Shown here: positions 35,501-41,903 of the stretch, piece after piece
How positions within the stretch are numbered: the first letter of the stretch is position 1
Layout of the letters: each line of letters opens with the position of its first letter
NCBI GenBank assembly: GCA_016793245.1
Contig: JAEUHW010000260.1
Span: 1 to 64,000 of the forward strand
Origin: Planctomycetota bacterium
GTDB lineage: Bacteria > Planctomycetota > UBA1135 > JADKAF01
Reading direction: 5' to 3'
DNA length: 64,000 nucleotides
Program-made: the position numbers and the translations under genes
Notes under the pieces: generated by a model
Told to the model about the DNA's origin: nothing
Seen by the model: only the letters and a program-made list of their open reading frames with translations
Database searches by the model: none

Positions 35501-36370
35501 GCCAACCTGCGCAACGTGCGAGTGCGCTTGCTCGCGGTCGAGTCCTCGGGCGCGGGTCGCGAAGTCTCGAGCGCGCAGGTCGATCGCGACACGGGTGCCT
35601 TCGCGTTCGAGAGCCTGGAGCCGGGGCTCTATCGCTTGGTCGCCGAGCCACCGCGTGGCGGCAACGGCGGTCCGGGTGGTCGCAACGCGCGCGGCGGAGC
35701 CGAAGGTGAACCGGCGCCGGCCGCAGCCGAGGTGCTCGGCGCCGTGTCGCAGGACGTCGAGCTCGCGGCCGACGCCTCGCGCGATGGACTCGAGCTCGCG
35801 TTCGTCGCGGGCGGCACGCTCGTCTTCAAGGTCGTCGACGATCAGGGACAGCCTGTGCCGAACGCGCGCGTCACGCTGCAGGGCAGCGAAGGTGCGACGC
35901 GCTCGATCGAGCAGTCCGGCGGCGGCGATCGCGAAGGTGCCGGGCGCGTCGAAGGTCTCGCCGCCGGGCTCTACGACGCGCGCATCACCGCGCGCGGCTT
36001 CGCCACGACGGCCGGCGGCTCGGTCGCGATCGCGGCGGGCGCCGAGGTCGAGCGCACCTTCCGCGTCGCGCGCGGCGTCGCGTTCTCGATCGAGATCGTC
36101 GACGCGGAGGGCAAGCCGGTCCCCGATGCGCGCATCGAAGTGCGCGGGGATGGCGACGAGCTCCTCGGGACCTTCCCTTCGCAAGGTGGCGGCCGCGGCG
36201 GCTTCAGCAGCGGCGGACGCCAGCTCGACGGCATCTACGCGCTGGGCTCCTACCCCGAGGGACGCTACCGTCTGGTGGTCGCTCGCGGCGCGTCGAGCAG
36301 CCAGCAATCGTTCACGGTGCGCCACGCCGATGGCGCGCGCGCCCGCGTTTCTCTCTCGAAGGATGCGTGA
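32582..36370 (+). CDS. membrane-anchored carboxypeptidase-regulatory-like repeat protein with RGG-type inserts
   Basis: A 1262-residue protein with an N-terminal signal anchor (HFLAGAAGLAAVLAVAVFVLS) and then eight or more carboxypeptidase-regulatory-like/CNA-B-type repeats, each with a G-x-F/Y-x-F-x-x-L-x-x-G-x-Y pattern (GAFAFDGLPAGEGSRYQVW, GVFVLRGLGDGAYRGEF, GAFAFESLEPGLYRLVAEP). Several loops carry low-complexity glycine/arginine inserts of GGRGGRGG type near residues 220-240, 340-375, 780-800, 820-830, 1025-1045 and 1200-1210. It starts 109 bases after the sigma-fusion gene and repeats the same fold, so a partnership is plausible. Surface scaffold or binding role is inferred. Confidence 0.75.
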   Translation: MRPLHFLAGAAGLAAVLAVAVFVLSDDSSGEGELTGAARERGGLAPLVAGEGAADGGLRAEANVLRGSGASAELLAPDASRAGRASSGRVVRDRDGVGVPNLALRLSTQHPLRAQLRGWNLRSEMLGRFVPGLDDALKAKGSAGFGELAKVRTDDGGRFAVPGDHEGWFVSIDDPFYYLVRTSEPIFGRREEVLEVALGGRIAGKVALPEKPQKPALALLSSSGGGGDFFGGRGGRGGGPFRQGGFDPSQMMRGAELDAEGAFAFDGLPAGEGSRYQVWIVAPGISTFAAPPVDVQPGVEQRVDLALDPGIEVRGLVRDRSGAPIRNAQVRIAYEGPASEPEAAGGERGGRNEGGRGGRGGRGENAPSDFGGRGGFGGFTRMLATAESFLEATTDASGVFVLRGLGDGAYRGEFVAAGYVPQMDKRFQVRFGSHDELAIELDPARRIEGFVKLADGRAVAGAVVTASEVREAEENLGFDFASMAGPGGDGGRGGMMRDLFRGMGQRVPQAVSDGRGRFEMLDVPASWKIARLDAETETGLRGGKELGAAVAGQPDVVELLVAPTASIVAELAYPEGSAPSEQVTLSLLGGEMPFPQRTEKFTWPASRVALVDVAPGEYTLLVQAKGFASASVDVVVEQPGAATEVLVALRPGAEIRGLAVESVGSRPIGGAEITVEFDFGALRDGGGRDAGMRDQLRNLRFNARTDDLGRFVIADLAAGKITLRGEHPEFPSGQGAATELKEGQIVEDYRVVFTPGGIVTGTVVDAQGAPREGATVLASIAGSGGGGGRGGRGGFGGGRPARTDASGRYRIDRLQPGEYMVALSNGGGGGRGGGEIVGSTKTVQVQPGQTVVVDFDASDEPLASLVGTLKRGDSVVRGGTARLTVSGGGRMLSARIGEDGSFRFDELPLGTHRLSFQVASADETSGEGRGRRANRGPSGGGAGVEVALEQAGETQREFTLPGGRIAGRVSAPSANLRNVRVRLLAVESSGAGREVSSAQVDRDTGAFAFESLEPGLYRLVAEPPRGGNGGPGGRNARGGAEGEPAPAAAEVLGAVSQDVELAADASRDGLELAFVAGGTLVFKVVDDQGQPVPNARVTLQGSEGATRSIEQSGGGDREGAGRVEGLAAGLYDARITARGFATTAGGSVAIAAGAEVERTFRVARGVAFSIEIVDAEGKPVPDARIEVRGDGDELLGTFPSQGGGRGGFSSGGRQLDGIYALGSYPEGRYRLVVARGASSSQQSFTVRHADGARARVSLSKDA

Positions 36371-36457
36371 GCGCGCTCCTTCCTGCTCCACTCAACCCTC
36401 GTTCTCGACTCTCCCTTACCTCGATGCTGCCCCGAGCGGGGCACAGGACATCCGATC

Positions 36458-37585
36458 ATGAAGACCCGCGCGTTGCTGCTCACGCTGGCGCTGCCCAGCT
36501 TGGCCTTGGCCCAAGAACACACCGTCCAGACCCCGGCGCAGAAGGGCAAGGCCCTGCGCACGAAGATCGAGAGCTCGTCGGAGTCGTCGACCTCGATGAC
36601 GATGACGATCAACGGCGAGGAGCGCGGCGGTGGCGGCGGTGACCGCACGACCAGCGCGAAGCAGACCATCGAGTTCGACGAGACGGTCCTCGACGCGAAC
36701 GACAAGGGAATCGCCACGAAGGTCCAGCGCACCTACACCAAGCTCTCCGGCTCGATGACGATGCCGGGCCGCGACGGCGAGGAGATGGAGACCGAGATCG
36801 AGGGCGCGCTCGAAGGGAAGAAGCTCTTCCTCGCGCAGGACGGCGACAAGGTCGTCGCGCACGAGAACGACGAGGATGGCGCCGCGTTGGAAGAGCGCCT
36901 CGCGCGCGGCCTGAAGGTCCGCACCGACGTGATGGGTCTCCTGCCGGAGAAGGCCGTCGCCGTGGGCGCTGAGTACGATCTCAGCAAGACGCTGCGCAGC
37001 GCGATGGCGAACCTGCAGCACCCGATGGCGCGCGCCGCGCAGGGTGAAGAAGGCGCGGACGCCGCCGGCGGTGGTCGCGGCGGACGCGGCGGTCGCGGCC
37101 AGGGCGGCTTCGGCGGCCGCATGGGTGGCGGCATGCAGGGCAACGAAGGCCTGGGCTATCTCATGAACGAGAAGCTGACGCTCGAAGCGAACGGCAAGCT
37201 CGAGGGCGTGTCCGAAGGGCTCGCCACGATCTCGTTCAAGGCGAAGGCCTCGGGCGAAGGCAATCCGACCGAGCTCGGCGTCGGCATGGCCGGCGGCATG
37301 GGCGGTCGTGGCGGTCGCGGTGGTCGCGGCGGCGAGCAGGGTGGTCAGGCTCCCGCGGTCGAAGGCACGGCGAACGTCGAGTGCACGGTCGAGGGCAAGC
37401 TCGTCGTCGATCTCGCGAAGAAGTGCATCGTCAGCTTGGAGCTCGAAGGCGAGTTCGAGATGGACTCCGAGACGAGCATGACGCGCGAAGGCCGCGACGG
37501 TGAGTCGATGGACATCGAGACCTCGATGGAGCGCAGCGGCTCCTTCAACCTGAAGGTCGCGGTGAGCGAAGCGAAGAGCGAGTGA
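36458..37585 (+). CDS. secreted RGG-rich protein of unknown family
   Basis: A 375-residue exported protein with a strong signal peptide (LPSLALA|QEHTV). The mature part is acidic and rich in Thr, Ser, Met, Glu and Gly. Residues about 203-228 and 280-300 are glycine/arginine repeats (GGRGGRGGRGQGGFGG; GGRGGRGGRGGEQGG) of the same kind as in the preceding gene. The flanking segments are beta-rich (TIEFDETVLDANDKGIATKV, NVECTVEGKLVVDLAKK). I do not recognise the family. It follows the large repeat protein by 87 bases and ends before a strong terminator, so both may share a transcript. Confidence 0.7.
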   Translation: MKTRALLLTLALPSLALAQEHTVQTPAQKGKALRTKIESSSESSTSMTMTINGEERGGGGGDRTTSAKQTIEFDETVLDANDKGIATKVQRTYTKLSGSMTMPGRDGEEMETEIEGALEGKKLFLAQDGDKVVAHENDEDGAALEERLARGLKVRTDVMGLLPEKAVAVGAEYDLSKTLRSAMANLQHPMARAAQGEEGADAAGGGRGGRGGRGQGGFGGRMGGGMQGNEGLGYLMNEKLTLEANGKLEGVSEGLATISFKAKASGEGNPTELGVGMAGGMGGRGGRGGRGGEQGGQAPAVEGTANVECTVEGKLVVDLAKKCIVSLELEGEFEMDSETSMTREGRDGESMDIETSMERSGSFNLKVAVSEAKSE

Positions 37586-37618
37586 TCCCGCTCGCGCGCG
37601 CGCTCTGACGCACGCATC

Positions 37619-37657
37619 GAGAGCACCGCCGGGGTTTGCTACCCTGGCGGTGCTCTC
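37619..37657 (+). terminator. strong intrinsic terminator
   Basis: A 17-bp stem with one G-U pair (37619-37635 with 37641-37657) and a TTGCT loop, followed by the pyrimidine-rich TCGCTTTCTCT. It lies 33 bases after the RGG-rich gene and 35 before the methyltransferase start. It also rules out an in-frame start at 37636, which falls in the loop. Confidence 0.75.
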
Positions 37658-37692
37658 TCGCTTTCTCTGCGCATTCGCGAGGAACGCCTCCG

Positions 37693-38283
37693 ATGACCTG
37701 GACCGAACGCTACGCCACGGGCGACACGCCGTGGGACTTGGGTGGACCGCATCCGGAGCTCGCGCGCCGCCTCGCCGCGGGTGAGCTCGATTCCCGGCGT
37801 TCCACGATGCGTCGCGCGATGGTGGCCGGCTGCGGTCGCGGCTACGACGCGGTGGCGCTCGCGCGCGCCGGCTGGCAGGTGACGGCGATCGACGGTGTCG
37901 CCGATCTCGAGCCCGTGCTCGCGCCGCAGCTCGCCGCACTCGGCGGCGCGTTCCTCGTCGCGGATGCGCTGGCGTACACGCCGGAGCAGCCCTTCGATCT
38001 CGTGTTCGATCACACCTTCTTCTGCGCGATCGACGTCGCGCAGCGCGCCGCGCACGGCGCGCTCACGCGGCGCGCGCTGCGCATAGGCGGCCTCTGCGTG
38101 GCCCTCGTCTTCCCCGTCGGCAAGCCGCATTCGGAAGGCGGTCCGCCCTTCGGCTTCGACGCGCATGACTTCTCGCGCGCGCTCGGCGCCGACTTCGAGC
38201 TTCTCCAAGACGAGCCCGTCACCGCCTCCGCTCCCGGCCGCCCCTGGCCCGAGCGCTGGGCCGTCTGGCGCCGCACCCGCTGA
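37693..38283 (+). CDS. SAM-dependent methyltransferase, TPMT-like
   Basis: A 196-residue cytoplasmic methyltransferase resembling thiopurine/thiol S-methyltransferases. The family opening W-x-x-(R/Y)-Y-x-x-G-D-T-P-W-D-L-G is present (TERYATGDTPWDLGGPHP), then the SAM loop AGCGRGYDAVALARAGW, the acidic end of strand 2 (VTAIDGV), and FDLVFDHTFFCAID after strand 4. ATG 37693 has GAGGAA upstream. The real substrate may be a small thiol, halide or metalloid; sequence does not decide. Its stop touches palindrome copy 2. Confidence 0.82.
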   Translation: MTWTERYATGDTPWDLGGPHPELARRLAAGELDSRRSTMRRAMVAGCGRGYDAVALARAGWQVTAIDGVADLEPVLAPQLAALGGAFLVADALAYTPEQPFDLVFDHTFFCAIDVAQRAAHGALTRRALRIGGLCVALVFPVGKPHSEGGPPFGFDAHDFSRALGADFELLQDEPVTASAPGRPWPERWAVWRRTR

Positions 38284-38328
38284 CCTGTTGCACAGTAAAG
38301 GTGCCAGGCACCTTTACTGTGCAACGGG
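38284..38328. repeat. dispersed palindrome, copy 2 (core GGTGCCAGGCACC)
   Basis: Perfect arms 38287-38305 and 38307-38325 around a single A, extended to 38284-38328 with one wobble. It starts directly after the methyltransferase stop and ends one base before the stop of the convergent gene. Compared with copies 1 and 3, the outer arm differs (TTGCACAG in place of TGTACAG), with the matching change in the other arm. Confidence 0.85.
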
Positions 38329-38329
38329 A

Positions 38330-40183
38330 TCACTTAGCGAGCGTGAGGTCGCCGATGTCCCAGATCTCGTTCGGCTCGAGCTTGCGAGGATCGATCGCGA
38401 GCGGGGAGAAGCCAGCGGCCTGGATACGCAGGCCGTATTCGCCGACGGGATAGGGGCCGAGGTCGAACGCGCCGGTCTTCGGATCCGCGGTCTCCACGGG
38501 CGATCCGTTGCCGTCGGACTTCCACGGGGAGAGCTGCACGTTGGTCGGCACGCTGCCGTCCGGTGCAACCACGCGACCGCGGATGCGGATCCAGTGCGGC
38601 GGAGGCAAACGCACTTCGAGCTCGCTCTCGCTCGGCACGACGTTCCGCAGCACGAGCTCGGGGAACACCGACTGGCGACGGAACGAGAGCCGCAGCGTCT
38701 GATCGCGTCGGCAGCCCTCGAGCGCGAAGCGCCCGTCCTCGCCGGTGTTCTCGAAGCGGTACCACGGCTCGGGCTCGTCGCTGCGCTCCGACTGCACCTC
38801 GACCATCACCTGGGAGCGCGGTGCGCCGTTCTCGTCGAAGACGCGGCCGCGGAAGGAGAACGCGAGAGGAAAGGTGGGGTCGCAGCGCGTCTCCGCGCCG
38901 GCGCGGAGCTCGACTTTCAGCGACAGCGTGCCGTGCGCTTCGCCGCGCACGCGCAGATCGTGCTCGCCCGAGCCGAGCCCGCGGAATCGATAGCCCCCGT
39001 CCTCCTGCGACTCGACGCGCTGGCGCGCGATGCTGTCCCACGCGCCGATCGCGAGCTCGACCTTCGGCAGCGGCGAGCCGCTCTCGTCGCGCACCGTGCC
39101 GAAGAGCTCCGCGCCGCGCTGAAGATGCACGGTGACGAAGTTCTCGCCGCCCGCGCGGAGCTCGAGCGTCTCGCGATGCGACGAGAGCTCGCGCAGGCGC
39201 ACCTCGAGCGGACAGGGGCCGACGGCGAGGTGGGGGAAGTGGAAGCGACCTTCGGCATCGGTGCGCGTGCGCGCTTCGCGCGGCCCCATCGCCGAGGTTC
39301 CGTCGGGGAGCTCGCGATGCGCTTGCTCGGTCGTGCCCGCTTGCACGAGCGAGCCGTCGACCGGGCGACCCTCGGGATCGAACACGATGCCGCGCAGCTC
39401 GGCGGCGCGCTCCGTGAGGCGGATCACGAGCTCCACCGTCGCGTGCTCGGAAGCCGTGCAGGTCGTGAGCGGAGATGCCGCATAGCCGGCGGCCCGCGCC
39501 CCGACGTGCACGTGCGTGTGCATCCACGGCAGATCGAAGCGCCCGCGCGCATCGGTGATCGCCAAGCGCTGCGCTTCGCCGCCACCCCAGCTCGCGACGA
39601 GCACCTCCGCGCCCGGAAGGGGCTGCTCGTGCTCATCGACGACGACGCCGCGGATCCGCACCTTGCCTTCAAGCGCGAGGGTGCGCTCCGCATTTTCTCC
39701 CGGCGCGAGCTCGAAGGCCTGGTACGCCTGGTCCTCGCCGCGCCACACCATCACCACGTAGCGACCCGCGGAGAGGTTCTCGTAGAGCGCTTGGCCCTGG
39801 GCATCGGCCTCCCGCGCACGGAGATCGAAGAGCTCGTCGGAGCCGCGCGGCCGCAGCTTCACCAGCACGCCGGGCGCGGGCTCCTGCTTCTCGCCCTGCA
39901 CGACGCGCACGCGCAGCGTCGCCAACGCCGACGCCGCCGGCGCGCTCATCTCCGACGGGCGCGCTTCCGCGAGCGACGGCTCTCCTTCCGCGGCGCGCCG
40001 CTCGCGCGAAGTGGTGGAGAGTGCCGCGCTCGACAGGCGCTCGCCTGGCTCGGACTGCGGAGCGAGCGCTGGCCGCAGCGCATCTTCTCCGCCGTCGCTC
40101 GCTCCGAAGCCGAGCCAGAGCACGACGCCGATCAGCAGCGCGAGACCGAGTCCGAGCAAGCCGAAGCGATTCCGCTGACTCAT
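38330..40183 (-). CDS. membrane-anchored carboxypeptidase-regulatory-like repeat protein
   Basis: A 617-residue protein with an N-terminal signal anchor (RFGLLGLGLALLIGVVLWLGF). ATG 40183 is supported by an AGGAGG seven bases upstream, one of the few strong ribosome-binding sites in the window. After a linker of about 60 residues come five or six carboxypeptidase-regulatory-like beta-sandwich repeats (VRVVQGEKQEPAPGVLVKLRP, GVVVDEHEQPLPGAEVLV, GIVFDPEGRPVDGSLVQ, GTVRDESGSPLPKVELAIG, GRVVAPDGSVPTNVQLSPW). The gene is bracketed by palindrome copies 2 and 3. Likely a cell-surface or periplasmic binding protein; ligand unknown. Confidence 0.78.
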   Translation of the reverse strand: MSQRNRFGLLGLGLALLIGVVLWLGFGASDGGEDALRPALAPQSEPGERLSSAALSTTSRERRAAEGEPSLAEARPSEMSAPAASALATLRVRVVQGEKQEPAPGVLVKLRPRGSDELFDLRAREADAQGQALYENLSAGRYVVMVWRGEDQAYQAFELAPGENAERTLALEGKVRIRGVVVDEHEQPLPGAEVLVASWGGGEAQRLAITDARGRFDLPWMHTHVHVGARAAGYAASPLTTCTASEHATVELVIRLTERAAELRGIVFDPEGRPVDGSLVQAGTTEQAHRELPDGTSAMGPREARTRTDAEGRFHFPHLAVGPCPLEVRLRELSSHRETLELRAGGENFVTVHLQRGAELFGTVRDESGSPLPKVELAIGAWDSIARQRVESQEDGGYRFRGLGSGEHDLRVRGEAHGTLSLKVELRAGAETRCDPTFPLAFSFRGRVFDENGAPRSQVMVEVQSERSDEPEPWYRFENTGEDGRFALEGCRRDQTLRLSFRRQSVFPELVLRNVVPSESELEVRLPPPHWIRIRGRVVAPDGSVPTNVQLSPWKSDGNGSPVETADPKTGAFDLGPYPVGEYGLRIQAAGFSPLAIDPRKLEPNEIWDIGDLTLAK

Positions 40184-40225
40184 GGCAGGCCTCCTACCGC
40201 GAGAGTAGAACCCACCACTCCCGGG

Positions 40226-40266
40226 CACTGTACAGAAAAGGTGCCTGGCACCTTTTCTGTACAGTG
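40226..40266. repeat. dispersed palindrome, copy 3 (core GGTGCCTGGCACC)
   Basis: Perfect 20-base arms (40226-40245 and 40247-40266) around a single T. It lies between two divergent genes and ends two bases before the sulfatase ATG, so the whole ribosome-binding region of the sulfatase is inside the palindrome. The centre (T for A) and one arm position (A for T, mirrored) differ from copies 1 and 2. Confidence 0.85.
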
Positions 40267-40268
40267 AC

Positions 40269-41777
40269 ATGCGCAGCATCCTCGCTCTGCTCCTTGGTGT
40301 CTGCGGTGCGCTCGCGGCGCAAGAGCCGACGGCGCCGCCGCCGAACTTGATCGTCTTCCTCGTCGACGATCTCGGCTGGCAGGACGCGAGCTACGCGTTC
40401 CACTCCGAGCGCACGATCTGGAACGAGCGCTATCGAACGCCGGCGCTCGAGGCGCTCGCCGCGAGCGGCGTCGCCTTCACGCAAGCGTACGCGCATTGCG
40501 TCTGCTCGCCGACGCGCGTGAGCTTGATGACGGGCCTCCATCCCGCGCGCCATCGCGTGACCAACTGGATCCTGCGGAGGGACACGCCGACCGACGGCGC
40601 GCACCCGACGCTCGCGATGCCGGAGTGGAACGTGAACGGGCTCAGCGACGATCCCGCGACGCCGCGCGCGCTCTGCGTGGAGACGCTCCCGCGGCTCCTG
40701 CAGCGCGCGGGCTACGCGACGATCCACGTCGGCAAGGCGCATTGGGGCGCGATCGGCACGCCCGGCTCCGACCCGCGTCGCCTGGGCTTCGACGTGAACG
40801 TCGCGGGTCACGCGGCGGGCGCTCCCGCGAGCTATCTCGCGCGCGAGAACTTCGCCGATCCGAAGCGACCCGAGCGCGTCTGGGACGTGCCGGGCCTCGA
40901 GCCTTACCACGGCTCCGAGCGCTTCCTCTCCGATGTGCTCACCGAGGAGGCGCTCCGCGAGATCGATCGCGCGCTCGCGCAGCGGAAGCCCTTCTTCCTG
41001 CACTTCGCGCACTACGCGGTGCATACGCCGTTCTCCGCCGACGCGCGCTTCATCGCGCGCTACCGCGAGCAGGGCTTGGACGAGAAGGAAGCGCAGTACG
41101 CGGCGCTGATCGAAGGCGTCGACGACTCGCTCGGGAAGCTCCTCGCGCATCTCGAGGCGCGCGGCATCGCCGAGCGCACCGCGATCGCGTTCCTCTCCGA
41201 CAACGGCGGTCTCAGCGCGAACAGCCGCGGCGGCGAGGCGCACACGCACAACCGCCCGCTCGCGAGCGGCAAGGGCTCTTCGCGCGAAGGTGGCCTGCGC
41301 ATCCCTCTCGTCGTGCGCTGGCCGGGTGTGGCGCCGCGCGGGGAACGCTGCGCGCATCCCGTGATCGTCGAGGACCTCTTCGCGACCTTGCTCGAGATCG
41401 CCGGTGCTGCTCCCGAGGAACGTCGCTCGCGCGACGCGCGCTCGTTCGCTCCCTCGCTGCGGGAGCCCCAGAGCATTGCATCAGAGCGCACGCTCGTCTG
41501 GCACTACCCGCACGTCTGGGGTCCTAAGGGCCCGGGCATTGGCCCTTACTCGGCGCTGCGCCGCGGCGATTGGAAGCTCGTCTACGACCACGCGACGCAG
41601 AGGCTCGAGCTCTTCGATCTCGTGCGCGACCTCGGCGAAGCGCGCGATCTCTCCGCCAGCGATCCCGAGCGAACGCAGGCGCTCGCGCGCGAGCTCGGCG
41701 CGGCGCTCTCCAACCTCGGAGCTCAGATGCCGCAGCGCCGCGAGGGCGGAGCTGCGGTGCCCTTTCCGGGAACCTGA
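40269..41777 (+). CDS. secreted sulfatase (arylsulfatase family)
   Basis: A 502-residue exported sulfatase. The signal peptide ends GALAA|QEP. Metal-binding VDDLGWQD lies at about 32-39, and the formylglycine signature C79-S-P-T-R83 is intact (CSPTRVSLMTG), so C79 should be converted by a formylglycine-generating enzyme. FLSDNGG near residue 315 gives further metal ligands. Planctomycetes use many such enzymes on marine polysaccharides, but the substrate here is not determined. The start codon sits two bases after palindrome copy 3, without a visible Shine-Dalgarno. No carbohydrate-active neighbours are seen. Confidence 0.9.
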   Translation: MRSILALLLGVCGALAAQEPTAPPPNLIVFLVDDLGWQDASYAFHSERTIWNERYRTPALEALAASGVAFTQAYAHCVCSPTRVSLMTGLHPARHRVTNWILRRDTPTDGAHPTLAMPEWNVNGLSDDPATPRALCVETLPRLLQRAGYATIHVGKAHWGAIGTPGSDPRRLGFDVNVAGHAAGAPASYLARENFADPKRPERVWDVPGLEPYHGSERFLSDVLTEEALREIDRALAQRKPFFLHFAHYAVHTPFSADARFIARYREQGLDEKEAQYAALIEGVDDSLGKLLAHLEARGIAERTAIAFLSDNGGLSANSRGGEAHTHNRPLASGKGSSREGGLRIPLVVRWPGVAPRGERCAHPVIVEDLFATLLEIAGAAPEERRSRDARSFAPSLREPQSIASERTLVWHYPHVWGPKGPGIGPYSALRRGDWKLVYDHATQRLELFDLVRDLGEARDLSASDPERTQALARELGAALSNLGAQMPQRREGGAAVPFPGT

Positions 41778-41903
41778 ACGAGAGTTCCGACGAAGTTGCC
41801 GCGCGGTTACGTGACCCGCGTGCTGGCCCGCGCTATGTTCCCGAGCTCGTCCCGATTCCGTGCGCCGCGGTCCCTGCTCCGGCGTTCCTGGTCGAGTTCT
41901 GCC

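Noticed and set aside
32573-36391. 1272-residue minus-strand frame opposite the anchored repeat protein
   Set aside because: Composition is Ala, Arg, Glu, Asp without domains; the plus frame shows repeated folds and an anchor.
37636-37692. Start at 37636 for the methyltransferase
   Set aside because: That codon is in the loop of the strong terminator and the added residues do not match the family.
22058-40266. Palindromes as terminal inverted repeats of an insertion sequence
   Set aside because: Each is a complete palindrome by itself, and no transposase lies between any two of them.
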